Below, piece after piece: positions 1-8,744 of a stretch of 64,000 bases of DNA (positions are counted from its first letter, which is position 1; the number at the start of each line of letters is the position of its first letter). The notes under the pieces are model-generated. The model searched no databases. It was not told where the DNA came from and saw only the letters and a program-made list of their open reading frames with translations. The stretch spans positions 124,001-188,000 of the forward strand of contig NZ_SCWF01000002.1 of NCBI RefSeq assembly GCF_004359575.1, written 5' to 3'. A program made the position numbers and the translations under genes. Origin of the DNA: Macrococcus bovicus. Lineage in GTDB: Bacteria > Bacillota > Bacilli > Staphylococcales > Staphylococcaceae.

Positions 1-1528
1 AGGCACGATGCCTCAGACGCGTTTCGTACTGAAAAAAGCACTGGAACAGAACCTGAAGCCGGTTGTCGTTGTCAATAAAATTGATAAACCATCTGCGCGT
101 CCGGAAGAAGTCCTTGATGAAGTGTATGACTTATTCATTGAACTGGATGCCAATGACGATCAGCTGGATTTCCCTGTGGTATATGCGAGTGCCATCAACG
201 GGACTGCGAGTCTTGATGCAAGTACACAGGATGATAACATGCAGTGCTTGTATGAAACCATTCTTGAATATGTACCGGCACCGGTTGATAACCGTGATGA
301 GCCGCTGCAGTTCCAGACAGCGCTTCTTGATTACAACGACTATGTGGGACGTATCGGTATCGGCCGTGTCTTCCGCGGTACGATGGAAGTCGGCCAGCAG
401 GTTGCCCTGATCAAGATTGACGGCACGGTGAAAAACTTCCGTGTGACAAAAATCTTCGGTTTTTTCGGCTTATCACGTGTGGAAATCGACAAAGCATACC
501 CAGGTGATTTGATCGCCGTATCAGGTATGGAAGATATCAACGTCGGTGAGACAGTGACACCTGTCGACCACCAGGAAGCATTACCAGTTCTGCGTATCGA
601 TGAGCCGACACTGCAGATGACATTCTCAGTCAATAACTCACCGTTCGCGGGTAAAGAAGGAAAATTCGTGACGGCCCGTAATATCCAGGACCGTCTGGAG
701 TCTCAGCTTGAAACAGACGTTTCATTACGCGTTGAATCAGTTGGACCGGATTCATGGACCGTATCAGGGCGTGGTGAACTTCATCTTTCTATCCTGATCG
801 AGAACATGCGTCGTGAAGGCTTCGAACTGCAGGTCTCTAAGCCGGAAGTTATCATCAAGGAAATTGACGGTAAGAAATATGAGCCTTACGAACGCGTACA
901 GATCGATGTACCGGAAGAGAATACAGGTTCCGTCATCGAATCTCTTGGCACGCGTAAAGGTGAAATGGTCGATATGAGCACATCTAATGGCCAGACCCGT
1001 CTGATCTTCAATGTGCCTGCACGTGGCTTGATCGGCTACCGTACAGAATTTATGTCGATGACACGAGGCTATGGTATCTTAAACCATACCTTTGATGAAT
1101 ACCGTCCGTACCTTCGTGGCCGAATCGGTGGCCGTCATAACGGTGTATTGGTCTCCATGGACAAAGGGGTGGCGAGTACGTATGCCATCTTGGCATTAGA
1201 GGACCGTGGGGTTAACTTCATGGAGCCGGGGACAGAAGTTTACGAAGGTATGATTGTCGGTGAAAACTCTCGTGACAATGACCTGACCGTTAATATCACG
1301 AAGGTCAAAGCAGCGAACAACATCCGTTCTGCGACGAAAGAACAGACAACGACTATGAAGAAACCAAGAATCATGACGCTTGAAGAGGCGCTTGAATACA
1401 TCAATGACGATGAGTTACTGGAAGTCACACCTGAGTCTATCCGTCTCAGAAAGAAAACTTTAGATAAAGCTCAGCGTGAACGTGAACAGAAAAAAGCGAA
1501 AGCTGCTGCTTTAGCAGAAGAGGAATAA
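1..1528 (+). CDS. typA: GTPase TypA/BipA, 5' end cut off by window
   Basis: C-terminal five sixths of the ribosome-associated translational GTPase TypA/BipA, which binds the 70S ribosome and supports ribosome assembly and stress or cold growth. The reading frame is open to base 2, and the visible part begins inside the G domain with GTMPQTRFVLKKAL followed by the NKID guanine-specificity motif near base 80. About 507 residues are visible against about 613 in the family, so the P-loop and switch regions lie upstream. The elongation-factor-like domains II, III and V and the BipA-specific C-terminal domain are complete, ending in a Lys/Ala/Glu-rich tail. ylaH follows after one base, as in Bacillus. 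Confidence 0.97.
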   Translation, partial: GTMPQTRFVLKKALEQNLKPVVVVNKIDKPSARPEEVLDEVYDLFIELDANDDQLDFPVVYASAINGTASLDASTQDDNMQCLYETILEYVPAPVDNRDEPLQFQTALLDYNDYVGRIGIGRVFRGTMEVGQQVALIKIDGTVKNFRVTKIFGFFGLSRVEIDKAYPGDLIAVSGMEDINVGETVTPVDHQEALPVLRIDEPTLQMTFSVNNSPFAGKEGKFVTARNIQDRLESQLETDVSLRVESVGPDSWTVSGRGELHLSILIENMRREGFELQVSKPEVIIKEIDGKKYEPYERVQIDVPEENTGSVIESLGTRKGEMVDMSTSNGQTRLIFNVPARGLIGYRTEFMSMTRGYGILNHTFDEYRPYLRGRIGGRHNGVLVSMDKGVASTYAILALEDRGVNFMEPGTEVYEGMIVGENSRDNDLTVNITKVKAANNIRSATKEQTTTMKKPRIMTLEEALEYINDDELLEVTPESIRLRKKTLDKAQREREQKKAKAAALAEEE

Positions 1529-1529
1529 G

Positions 1530-1859
1530 ATGCTCGGCTTAAGTAAAGGTGTCAGCACAAATCCTTCCGAACGTCTTTCTTTCCTTGCGAAGCTTTTCCA
1601 GGTGGATACACATCCACAGCAAGGTATGTGGATGCTGTTGATCGCCATCTTTATCTTAAGTGCTATCGTCTATCACCTCGGTTTTGCCCGTAAGCTGAAG
1701 CTGTGGCAGAATATCGTCATCTATATCCTGCTCTTCTTAGGCTGTATTCTACTGACATTCCTCGCAGTCTTTCTGCCGGTCGGAGAAAGTCTGATTCTTG
1801 CGGCCATCGTCTTCGGTCTCTATCGACTGCGGCTTCATAACGAACGTCAGCAAAAATAA
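1530..1859 (+). CDS. ylaH: YlaH-like small membrane protein
   Basis: Protein of 109 residues with an amphipathic N-terminal part and two to three hydrophobic segments (about residues 28-50, 57-77 and 80-98). It ends in a basic tail (RLRLHNERQQK). Size, membrane topology and position directly behind typA match the YlaH-like family of Bacillus and Staphylococcus, whose role is unknown. The start codon lies one base after the typA stop, and the ribosome binding site (AGAGGAA) is inside the typA end, so the two are translationally linked. Transcription ends at the strong hairpin just downstream. Confidence 0.8.
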   Translation: MLGLSKGVSTNPSERLSFLAKLFQVDTHPQQGMWMLLIAIFILSAIVYHLGFARKLKLWQNIVIYILLFLGCILLTFLAVFLPVGESLILAAIVFGLYRLRLHNERQQK

Positions 1860-1860
1860 G

Positions 1861-1893
1861 AACCCGCACAGCTTGGCTGTGCGGGTTTCTTTA
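1861..1893. terminator. Bidirectional terminator, typA-ylaH / reverse gene
   Basis: A 12-bp perfect stem (AACCCGCACAGC / GCTGTGCGGGTT) with a 3-nt loop and a T-rich tail (TTTCTTT) immediately follows the ylaH stop. It lies between two convergent genes and can serve both, although the T-run is better on the plus strand. Confidence 0.85.
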
Positions 1894-2370
1894 TATCGCT
1901 TCAATGGCATTGACGTGGTCAATCTTCTGGCTATATTCACCGTTATATATGAAGGCATCAACCATGCCGTCCTCATACAGACGTTTACCGTTTTTAGAGA
2001 ACTGGAAATACAGCTGGGACACATCTTCCAGCCTGATATCTTCGTGCTCGTTACCGTTCGATAGTCTGATGGCTGCTGCATCTGCCTCGGGTTCTGTAAT
2101 CGCGAAAAAAGGTGCCATATTGATTACATAGGTCCCTTCAAGTAGTTGCTGCTTCTTGAACTTTTTCTCAGAGTTCAAGGTCGGCGGTTTTGCGCCGCCT
2201 TCCAATATATCCCGGTTCCAGGCCTTATTATCTTTAAATGAGATCGGTTCTACCCCTGTCGTTTTCCCTGCTTCCATCTCTTCAATCGTGATTTTGCGGT
2301 CATCGAAAATCCACGTCGATGGATCAAGTGTAATCTTAAATTTAACTTTCCCTTGTATTTGGATAATCAA
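1891..2370 (-). CDS. Uncharacterised protein, conserved position upstream of ylaN
   Basis: Protein of 159 residues that I do not recognise. It is soluble, mixed alpha/beta, without signal peptide or membrane segment, and contains a central PPTLNSEKKFKKQ stretch. The TTG at 2370 is chosen as start because GAAAGGAG ends 8 bases before it, whereas the upstream in-frame ATG at 2388 overlaps that ribosome binding site and would have none. It diverges from ylaN, with 113 bases between the two start codons. It could be a small family restricted to Staphylococcaceae. No function is inferred. Confidence 0.7.
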   Translation of the reverse strand: MIIQIQGKVKFKITLDPSTWIFDDRKITIEEMEAGKTTGVEPISFKDNKAWNRDILEGGAKPPTLNSEKKFKKQQLLEGTYVINMAPFFAITEPEADAAAIRLSNGNEHEDIRLEDVSQLYFQFSKNGKRLYEDGMVDAFIYNGEYSQKIDHVNAIEAI

Positions 2371-2483
2371 GTGTCTCACTCCTTTCATTTAATTCTATCA
2401 CAAGCCCTGGCTGTCATGTACTTTTGCTTGATTTTTATACTGCCCTACTATAAACTTTTAAAGTATAGAAGAAAAAGGGGTGT

Positions 2484-2762
2484 ATGTCTATGGAACCAGT
2501 CGATTACAAACAACAGGCATATGACCAGCTTAATCAGGATGCAGAGAAGATTCTGCAGCTGATTAAAGTTCAGATGGATAACTTAACGATGCCCCAATGT
2601 CCGCTTTATGAAGAAGTCCTCGATACGCAGATGTATGGTCTGGGTAAAGAAGTGGAGTTCGCCGCAAAGATTGGATTGATAGATAGAGAATTTGGAAAAA
2701 CTCTGTTATCCGGCCTGGAAAAAGAACTTTCCAAGTTACATGATGCATTTACCAACGTCTAG
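2484..2762 (+). CDS. ylaN: YlaN (UPF0358), iron-homeostasis factor
   Basis: Protein of 92 residues carrying the almost invariant family core [20 protein letters not shown] at residues 32-51. YlaN is a small all-helical protein. In Bacillus subtilis and S. aureus it is needed under iron limitation and has been reported to bind Fur (family knowledge). The ribosome binding site AAAGGGG at 2474-2480 is close to the first ATG (2484) and 9 bases from a second in-frame ATG at 2490, so either Met could be used. ftsW follows after 46 bases with no terminator visible, suggesting cotranscription. Confidence 0.93.
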   Translation: MSMEPVDYKQQAYDQLNQDAEKILQLIKVQMDNLTMPQCPLYEEVLDTQMYGLGKEVEFAAKIGLIDREFGKTLLSGLEKELSKLHDAFTNV

Positions 2763-2808
2763 AGCAGATGCTTTAGACTATTTTTTATTAGAATTGAGTG
2801 ATTGAGTT

Positions 2809-3999
2809 GTGAATCAGTTAAGAAGGTTCTTCAAATACATAAAAGATTATTCCAAGTATGTCGATTTTTCGCTTATGATCACCTATATCGTGCTGTGTAT
2901 GATGGGGCTTGTCATGATCTACAGTGCGAGTATGGTCGGCGGGCCGCGCGGGATGCTGTCGGGTACAGGTCCAGTCAGTTCGACCCATTTCTATAAGAGG
3001 CAGCTCTTTGCGATCATCCTGAGCTTTGGTATTGTCTTTTTCATGACTTATTTCATGCATATCAATATCATCAAAAATAAGCGTGTCCAGCAGAGCTCGA
3101 TTATCGGTGTCCTCATTCTGCTCATCGCGACGATGCTCTTCGGGACGGAAGTCAACGGCTCGAAAAGTTGGCTGAATACCGGTATCATGATGATTCAGCC
3201 GGCAGAGTTTCTGAAGATAGTGACGATCATCTACCTGGCTTATATCTATGATAAAAAGAAAAATCTCAATCATTTCAGCTGGGATCTCTTTGCGCCGATT
3301 ATGCTGATCGGCTTCTGTTCAGGACTTGTTCTTTTACAGCCTGATATGGGGTCCACCTTGCTGATCTTTATGATCATCATTAGCATCCTGCTCTACTCAG
3401 GGATTGCCTTCGGAACGATGATCAAGACGTCAGCGGTTATTTTCGGGGTCGCCTGTCTGGCACTGGTTTTTAACTTCGTGACGACCGGTAACCTGTTATC
3501 GCCTCACCAGGTGGCGCGCTTTGAGGTACTGAAGAATCCCTTCAAAGAGGAGAGCGGGATCGGTTATCATCTGTCCAATTCATTGATGGCCATCGGTAAC
3601 GGCGGACTGTTCGGTCGCGGACTCGGCAACGGCATCATGAAGCTCGGCTACTTGCCGGAACCGCATACGGATTTCATCTTTGCGGTCATCGCTGAAGAAC
3701 TGGGATTAACAGGTGTAGTCGTCATCATTTCACTGCTGTTCTTTATCGTTTATAAGGGATTTATGTATGCAGCCCTTGCCACCTCCATGTTCTACCGTCT
3801 GATCTGTATCGGTGTGGCAAGTTATATCGGCATTCAGACCTTCATTAATCTCGGCGGTGTCGTCGGGCTGATTCCGTTGACAGGTGTGCCGCTTCCTTTC
3901 TTAAGTTACGGAGGCTCCAGTATGCTCAGTCTTTCCATAGCTGTCGGCTTGCTGCTTATGGCTTCTAAGCATGTCAAACAGGAGCGTCTGAACCGCTAA
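2809..3999 (+). CDS. ftsW: Septal peptidoglycan polymerase FtsW
   Basis: SEDS-family glycosyltransferase that polymerises lipid II at the septum together with a class B PBP (here probably Pbp1). 396 residues with about ten membrane segments. SEDS hallmarks visible are QPAEFLK near residue 125, the QPDMGS loop near 177, the long extracellular loop with PEPHTDFIFAVIAEELG near 282 and PLPFLSYGGSS near 360. The start is GTG at 2809, bounded by an in-frame TGA two codons upstream; its ribosome binding site is weak (GAGTGA). It lies outside the division cluster, next to pycA, as in Bacillus and Staphylococcus. FtsW is preferred over RodA because of this location. Confidence 0.93.
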   Translation: MNQLRRFFKYIKDYSKYVDFSLMITYIVLCMMGLVMIYSASMVGGPRGMLSGTGPVSSTHFYKRQLFAIILSFGIVFFMTYFMHINIIKNKRVQQSSIIGVLILLIATMLFGTEVNGSKSWLNTGIMMIQPAEFLKIVTIIYLAYIYDKKKNLNHFSWDLFAPIMLIGFCSGLVLLQPDMGSTLLIFMIIISILLYSGIAFGTMIKTSAVIFGVACLALVFNFVTTGNLLSPHQVARFEVLKNPFKEESGIGYHLSNSLMAIGNGGLFGRGLGNGIMKLGYLPEPHTDFIFAVIAEELGLTGVVVIISLLFFIVYKGFMYAALATSMFYRLICIGVASYIGIQTFINLGGVVGLIPLTGVPLPFLSYGGSSMLSLSIAVGLLLMASKHVKQERLNR

Positions 4000-4046
4000 A
4001 TAACGAGATCGTCACATCTTGAATGTCAGAGTCATCATTCATGTTG

Positions 4047-4084
4047 TATAATGAACATGTCAGCAGGGCTGGCATGTTTTTTTA
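4047..4084 (+). promoter_or_regulatory. pycA upstream hairpin with T-run and -10-like box
   Basis: An 11-bp stem with one wobble pair (AACATGTCAGC / GCTGGCATGTT, 3-nt loop) is followed by seven Ts, 17 bases before the pycA start codon. A TATAAT box sits directly before it at 4047-4052 but has no good -35 partner. It may be the ftsW terminator, or an attenuator at the beginning of the pycA message. Confidence 0.6.
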
Positions 4085-4100
4085 TTTGAGGAGGATGATT

Positions 4101-7100
4101 ATGCGCCAAATTACCAAGCTTTTAGCAGCAAACCGCGGAGAAATTGCCATCCGTATTTTCAGAGCAGCGACTGAACTAGGTATTCCTACAGTTGCCATCT
4201 ATTCCAAAGAAGACAGCCGGTCCCTGCACCGTTATAAAGCGGATGAAGCTTATCTCGTCGGTGAGCATTTAAGTCCGACTGACAGTTATCTCGATATTGA
4301 AGGGATCATCAGTATCGCTAAGCAGTGCGGCGCTGATGCGATTCACCCGGGTTATGGTTTCCTGAGTGAGAATGAAACATTTGCACGCAGATGTCTGGAA
4401 GAAGGCATCATCTTTATCGGGCCTGAGCTGCGTCACCTTGACATGTTCGGCGATAAAGTGAAGGCGCGGAGTCAGGCCACTGCCGCTGATCTGCCGGTCA
4501 TTCCGGGCACAAAAGAGGCAGTCCGCTCATTTGAGGAAGTGGCAGCATTTGTCGAAACGCATGGTTACCCGATCATCATCAAAGCTATCTCTGGCGGCGG
4601 CGGGAAAGGGATGCGTATCGTTGAACAGGCAGACGAACTTGAAGAGGCCTATACAAGAGCGCAGTCTGAAGCGCAGAAATCATTCGGCAACAGCGAAGTC
4701 TATCTCGAGAAACTCATCAGGAATCCGAAGCATATTGAAGTCCAGATTCTAGGGGACCAGCATGGTAACCTTGTTCATCTGTTTGAGCGGGATTGCTCTG
4801 TGCAGCGGCGCCATCAGAAGATTGTGGAAGTCGCACCATCAGTCGGCCTCTCTGAGGATATGCGCAGGAATATCTGTGATGCCGCTGTTAAACTGATGAA
4901 GAGAGTCGGCTACGTCAATGCCGGCACAGTCGAATTTTTAGTCGCAGAAGATGCCTTCTATTTCATCGAAGTGAACCCGCGTGTCCAGGTGGAGCATACG
5001 ATCACTGAGATGGTCACAGGTGTGGACATCGTCAAGACACAGCTTCTGATTGCTGACGGCGAAGCACTGCACGATGCCCGTATCGAAATGCCGCAGCAGG
5101 AGGAGATTCAGACGTTGGGCTATGCCATTCAGTGCCGGATTACGACTGAAGATCCGCTGAATCACTTCATGCCAGACTCCGGTACGATCATGGCTTACCG
5201 CTCGAGCGGTGGTTTCGGCGTCAGACTGGATGCAGGAGACGGCTTCCAGGGCGCTGAGATTTCGCCTTACTATGATTCACTGCTGGTCAAAGTCTCCACA
5301 CAGGCGCTCACTTTCAAGCAGGCAGAGGAAAAGATGATCCGCTCGCTGAAAGAAATGCGTATCCGGGGTATTAAAACCAATATCCAGTTCCTGATCAATG
5401 TGGTGCAGCACCCCGTCTTTGTCAGCGGGGCATACAACACGAACTTCATAGATGCGACACCTGAACTGTTTGATATCAAGGAACCGAGAGACCGTGGAAC
5501 GAAGACGCTGGAATATATCGCTTCAGTCAGTGTGAATGGTTTCCCTGGCGTAGCCAATGCCAGACCGGATGTGCTGATCCCGAAGCTGAACTACGAGAAG
5601 TCACTGACAGGTTCAAGGCAGCTGCTCCTGGACGAAGGACCGGGAGCAGTAGCGAAGTGGCTGCAAAGTCAGAAGGATGTGCTGATCACGGATACGACTT
5701 TCCGCGATGCCCACCAGTCTCTTCTTGCGACACGTGTCCGCACTAAGGATATGATGGACGTTGCACCTGCGACGAGCAGACTGCTGAAAGAGGCGTTCTC
5801 ACTTGAGATGTGGGGGGGTGCCACATTTGATGTGGCCTATAACTTCCTGAAGGAAAGCCCGTGGAAGCGGCTGGAGAATCTCAGAGCAGCGATTCCGAAT
5901 GTTCTGTTCCAGATGCTACTGCGGGCATCGAATGCAGTGGGCTACAAAAATTATGCAGATAATGTGATTGAGAAATTTGTGGCTGAAAGTGCCGCGGCAG
6001 GTATCGACATCTTCCGCATATTTGACTCACTCAACTGGCTGGATCAGATGAAGGTCGCTAATGAAGCCGTCCAGCGGGCAGGCAAGATTTCAGAAGGTGC
6101 TATCTGCTATACAGGGGATATCTTAAATCCGAAGCGTTCTGATGTCTACACACTTGACTACTATATCAAGATGGCGCGTGACATGGAACGTGCGGGCTTC
6201 CATATTCTAGCGATCAAAGATATGGCAGGACTTCTGAAGCCGGAAGCGGCCTATCAGCTGGTCGGTGAACTGAAAGCGGCAGTCGATATGCCGATTCATC
6301 TTCATACACACGATACGAGTGGTAACGGTATAGCCACTTATTCGAGAGCGATTGATGCGGGTGTGGATGTCGTGGATACAGCTATCGGGGCGATGAGCGG
6401 TCTGACGAGTCAGCCGAATGCCGGCACCCTTTATCATGCAAGGCTCGGCACAGCGCGCGAGCTCGCTGTTGATATAGCGGGACTTGACGAACTGTCCCAT
6501 TACTGGGAAGCGGTCCGTCCCATCTATGCAAGTTTTGAGAGTGATATTAAAGCACCGAATGCTGGAGTCTATGCGCATGAGATGCCTGGCGGCCAGTATT
6601 CGAACTTGAGACAGCAGGCGGTCAGTCTGGGACTGGGCGAACGTTTCAGTGACGTCAAGGATATGTACCGTCGTGTCAATCTGATGTTCGGTGATATCGT
6701 CAAGGTGACGCCGTCGTCCAAAGTAGTCGGCGATATGGCACTTTATATGGTGCAGAATGACCTGGACGAGATATCTATTTATGAGAAAGGGGCGTCCCTC
6801 GACTTCCCGGCATCTGTCGTCCAGTTCTTTAAAGGTGAGATCGGTCAGCCAGCCAGCGGTTTTCCAGAGAAACTGCAGCAGTTGATCTTAAAAGGACAGC
6901 CTGCACTGACCGGTCGACCAGGTCTGAGCATTCCGGATGTAGACTTTGCAAAGCTTGAAGAAGAGCTGCAGGCACTGCTGAAGACAGAGGTCTCAGCACA
7001 GGATGTCATCAGTTATGCCCTCTACCCGAAAGTATTCCTTAACTATAAAGAGACCGAGAAGATGTTCGGGGATATCTCTAAGCTTGATTCACAACTCTTC

Positions 7101-7526
7101 TTCTATGGCATGGAGAAAGGGGATGTTGTGGCGATTGAGATTGATAAAGGTAAGACATTGATCGTCAAACTGATCAATATCGGTCATGTTCATGCGGATG
7201 GCCATCGCTGGGTTTATTTCGAGATGAACGGTATGCCGCGTAAAGTTTATGTAAAAGATACCGCAGTTGAAGTGACATCAGCCGCTGTCCGTAAAGCAGA
7301 CCCTTCAGATTCCTCGCATATCGGTGCACAGATGCCGGGGACAGTAGGAGAGGTGAAGGTCAAAGCGGGCGATACAGTCGTCAAAGGACAGGTCCTCCTC
7401 GTCACAGAAGCGATGAAGATGGAAACGTCCGTGCAGGCACCTTACGCAGGAACGATCAAGGAAATCAATGTTGAGACAGGAAATGCGGTTAAGACGGGTG
7501 ATCTATTAGCTGTACTTGAACCATAA
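4101..7526 (+). CDS. pycA: Pyruvate carboxylase
   Basis: Biotin-dependent enzyme that carboxylates pyruvate to oxaloacetate with ATP and bicarbonate, replenishing the TCA cycle; cytoplasmic homotetramer. 1141 residues, the usual length. Order of domains: biotin carboxylase (LLAANRGEIAIRIF at the N-terminus, Gly-rich ATP loop GGGGKGMR near 165), carboxyltransferase beginning DTTFRDAHQSLL near 531, allosteric linker, and C-terminal biotinyl domain with EAMKMET near 1102-1108, whose Lys carries biotin. The ATG at 4101 is chosen because GAGGAGG lies 6 bases upstream; the frame is open further upstream but the extension runs through the hairpin and is not conserved-looking. Confidence 0.98.
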   Translation: MRQITKLLAANRGEIAIRIFRAATELGIPTVAIYSKEDSRSLHRYKADEAYLVGEHLSPTDSYLDIEGIISIAKQCGADAIHPGYGFLSENETFARRCLEEGIIFIGPELRHLDMFGDKVKARSQATAADLPVIPGTKEAVRSFEEVAAFVETHGYPIIIKAISGGGGKGMRIVEQADELEEAYTRAQSEAQKSFGNSEVYLEKLIRNPKHIEVQILGDQHGNLVHLFERDCSVQRRHQKIVEVAPSVGLSEDMRRNICDAAVKLMKRVGYVNAGTVEFLVAEDAFYFIEVNPRVQVEHTITEMVTGVDIVKTQLLIADGEALHDARIEMPQQEEIQTLGYAIQCRITTEDPLNHFMPDSGTIMAYRSSGGFGVRLDAGDGFQGAEISPYYDSLLVKVSTQALTFKQAEEKMIRSLKEMRIRGIKTNIQFLINVVQHPVFVSGAYNTNFIDATPELFDIKEPRDRGTKTLEYIASVSVNGFPGVANARPDVLIPKLNYEKSLTGSRQLLLDEGPGAVAKWLQSQKDVLITDTTFRDAHQSLLATRVRTKDMMDVAPATSRLLKEAFSLEMWGGATFDVAYNFLKESPWKRLENLRAAIPNVLFQMLLRASNAVGYKNYADNVIEKFVAESAAAGIDIFRIFDSLNWLDQMKVANEAVQRAGKISEGAICYTGDILNPKRSDVYTLDYYIKMARDMERAGFHILAIKDMAGLLKPEAAYQLVGELKAAVDMPIHLHTHDTSGNGIATYSRAIDAGVDVVDTAIGAMSGLTSQPNAGTLYHARLGTARELAVDIAGLDELSHYWEAVRPIYASFESDIKAPNAGVYAHEMPGGQYSNLRQQAVSLGLGERFSDVKDMYRRVNLMFGDIVKVTPSSKVVGDMALYMVQNDLDEISIYEKGASLDFPASVVQFFKGEIGQPASGFPEKLQQLILKGQPALTGRPGLSIPDVDFAKLEEELQALLKTEVSAQDVISYALYPKVFLNYKETEKMFGDISKLDSQLFFYGMEKGDVVAIEIDKGKTLIVKLINIGHVHADGHRWVYFEMNGMPRKVYVKDTAVEVTSAAVRKADPSDSSHIGAQMPGTVGEVKVKAGDTVVKGQVLLVTEAMKMETSVQAPYAGTIKEINVETGNAVKTGDLLAVLEP

Positions 7527-7561
7527 AAAGAAGGAAGGTCAGCTGACCTTCCTTCTTTATT
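7527..7561. terminator. Bidirectional terminator pycA / ctaA
   Basis: Perfect 16-bp inverted repeat (AAAGAAGGAAGGTCAG and its complement) centred on AGCT between the convergent pycA and ctaA stop codons, with A-rich and T-rich flanks. Confidence 0.8.
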
Positions 7562-8474
7562 ATTGTCTTAATTTAGCTCTGGAGATAAGTAAGATGAAAT
7601 AGCAGAGTAAGCCGAAGAGCAGGGTGATAAATAGTGCGTGCAGCAGAGCGATATAAAGGTTGAGACCGCTGAATATGGTAAGCGCGCCCGTTGTCACCTG
7701 CAGACAGATAAGAATGAAGGCGGTCAGATAACCATATTTGATGACGCGATACTGCGCATAATTTTTCACAGCATGATAGGTGATATAGGCGAGCCAGATA
7801 AAGAGAAGCAGCGCCAGTGTGCGGTGGCTCATCTGCACCCATTCGTAGAAATTCTGGGGCAGCTGGAACTGGCCAGGCTGACAGAGTGGCCATGTAGAGC
7901 AGGCCAAGCTTGCTTTCGTATGTCTGACCAGTGCACCGCTATAGATAACGAAGTAGATAAAGCTTGTCAGTCCGACTGTATGGTAGCGCAGCGGATTCTT
8001 GATAATCAGCTTTGTCGCATCAAATTTCTGGTCCACTTCAAAGATCAGGAGCATGAGCAGAAAGACAGAACTGTAGCTGATAAGAGAAATGCCGAAGTGC
8101 AGCGCCAGGATAAAACTGTTCTGCTGCCAGACCACAGCCGCAGCACCGATTAACGCCTGCGCAAAAATAAATGCCATGCTCATAAAGCAGAGCAGTTTAG
8201 TTTCTCTTTTATGGCCGATATGTTTCATGCTGAGTATGACGAGCCAGGTGACAGACAACAGTGCAAGACCGGAAACCCCTCGGTGGGCGAGCTCGATCAA
8301 TGTTTCCTTCGGTATAGAAGTCGGCATGAGTTTACCATGACAGAGCGGCCAGCTTCTGCCGCACCCATCAGCTGAACCTGTCTTCGTGACAAGTGCGCCT
8401 CCAATCTGAACGAAGAGCATCAAGACAGTCGTAAAGACTGACAGCCATTTTAAGTTTTTTTCATTTAACAACAT
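7560..8474 (-). CDS. ctaA: Heme A synthase CtaA
   Basis: Membrane enzyme that oxidises the C8 methyl of heme O to make heme A for the caa3 oxidase encoded next to it. 304 residues, eight membrane segments in two pseudo-symmetric four-helix halves. The extracytoplasmic loop carries the Cys pair C38 and C45 (DGCGRSWPLCHG) followed by E61 and H64 (IELAHRG), matching the catalytic Cys/Glu/His set of Bacillus CtaA. The ATG at 8474 follows AGAGGTGA by two to three bases; a TTG three bases further on is an alternative. The gene is divergent from ctaB, as in Bacillus. Confidence 0.96.
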   Translation of the reverse strand: MLLNEKNLKWLSVFTTVLMLFVQIGGALVTKTGSADGCGRSWPLCHGKLMPTSIPKETLIELAHRGVSGLALLSVTWLVILSMKHIGHKRETKLLCFMSMAFIFAQALIGAAAVVWQQNSFILALHFGISLISYSSVFLLMLLIFEVDQKFDATKLIIKNPLRYHTVGLTSFIYFVIYSGALVRHTKASLACSTWPLCQPGQFQLPQNFYEWVQMSHRTLALLLFIWLAYITYHAVKNYAQYRVIKYGYLTAFILICLQVTTGALTIFSGLNLYIALLHALFITLLFGLLCYFILLISRAKLRQ

Positions 8475-8744
8475 GTTCACCTCTGAAGTTCTTGTGGTCG
8501 TGAATTTCGAAAACAATTCTTTCAATATATATGTTAAAATATTTCCGGATTATCATTTTATGTTCGAATCCCTATGTTATAGTATAACAATGTTTGGTAA
8601 CTGTAAATGTGTCACATATGTGAATACTCTTTCTTGTCGCTTACAGTAAAATGTTATCATTTTATTTCTGAAATATATAGAATTTGTGTCAATTTTGATT
8701 TATTATTGTTAATATATGCGTCAGGTGAGTAAAGGAGGTTGGAA
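8475..8744. promoter_or_regulatory. Divergent ctaA / ctaB control region
   Basis: AT-rich intergenic region of 270 bases. On the minus strand TTTACA and TACTAT lie 17 bases apart (about 8584-8607) and could form the ctaA promoter. A perfect 12-bp palindrome TCACATATGTGA occupies 8612-8623, just upstream of that -35, and is a candidate operator shared by both genes. No clear plus-strand -35/-10 pair is obvious; TTGTCG at 8634 with TATCAT at 8655 has a short 15-base spacer. No protein-coding ORF is seen here. Confidence 0.45.

Noticed and set aside
2818-3273. 151-residue reverse frame over ftsW
   Set aside because: It mirrors the conserved ftsW membrane segments and has no initiation signals.
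4023-4100. N-terminal extension of pyruvate carboxylase
   Set aside because: The extension reads through the hairpin, has no ribosome binding site, and the ATG at 4101 has an excellent one and gives the family N-terminus.
7638-8153. 171-residue open frame on the plus strand over ctaA
   Set aside because: It is antisense to ctaA, whose catalytic residues are intact; composition is typical of a shadow frame.
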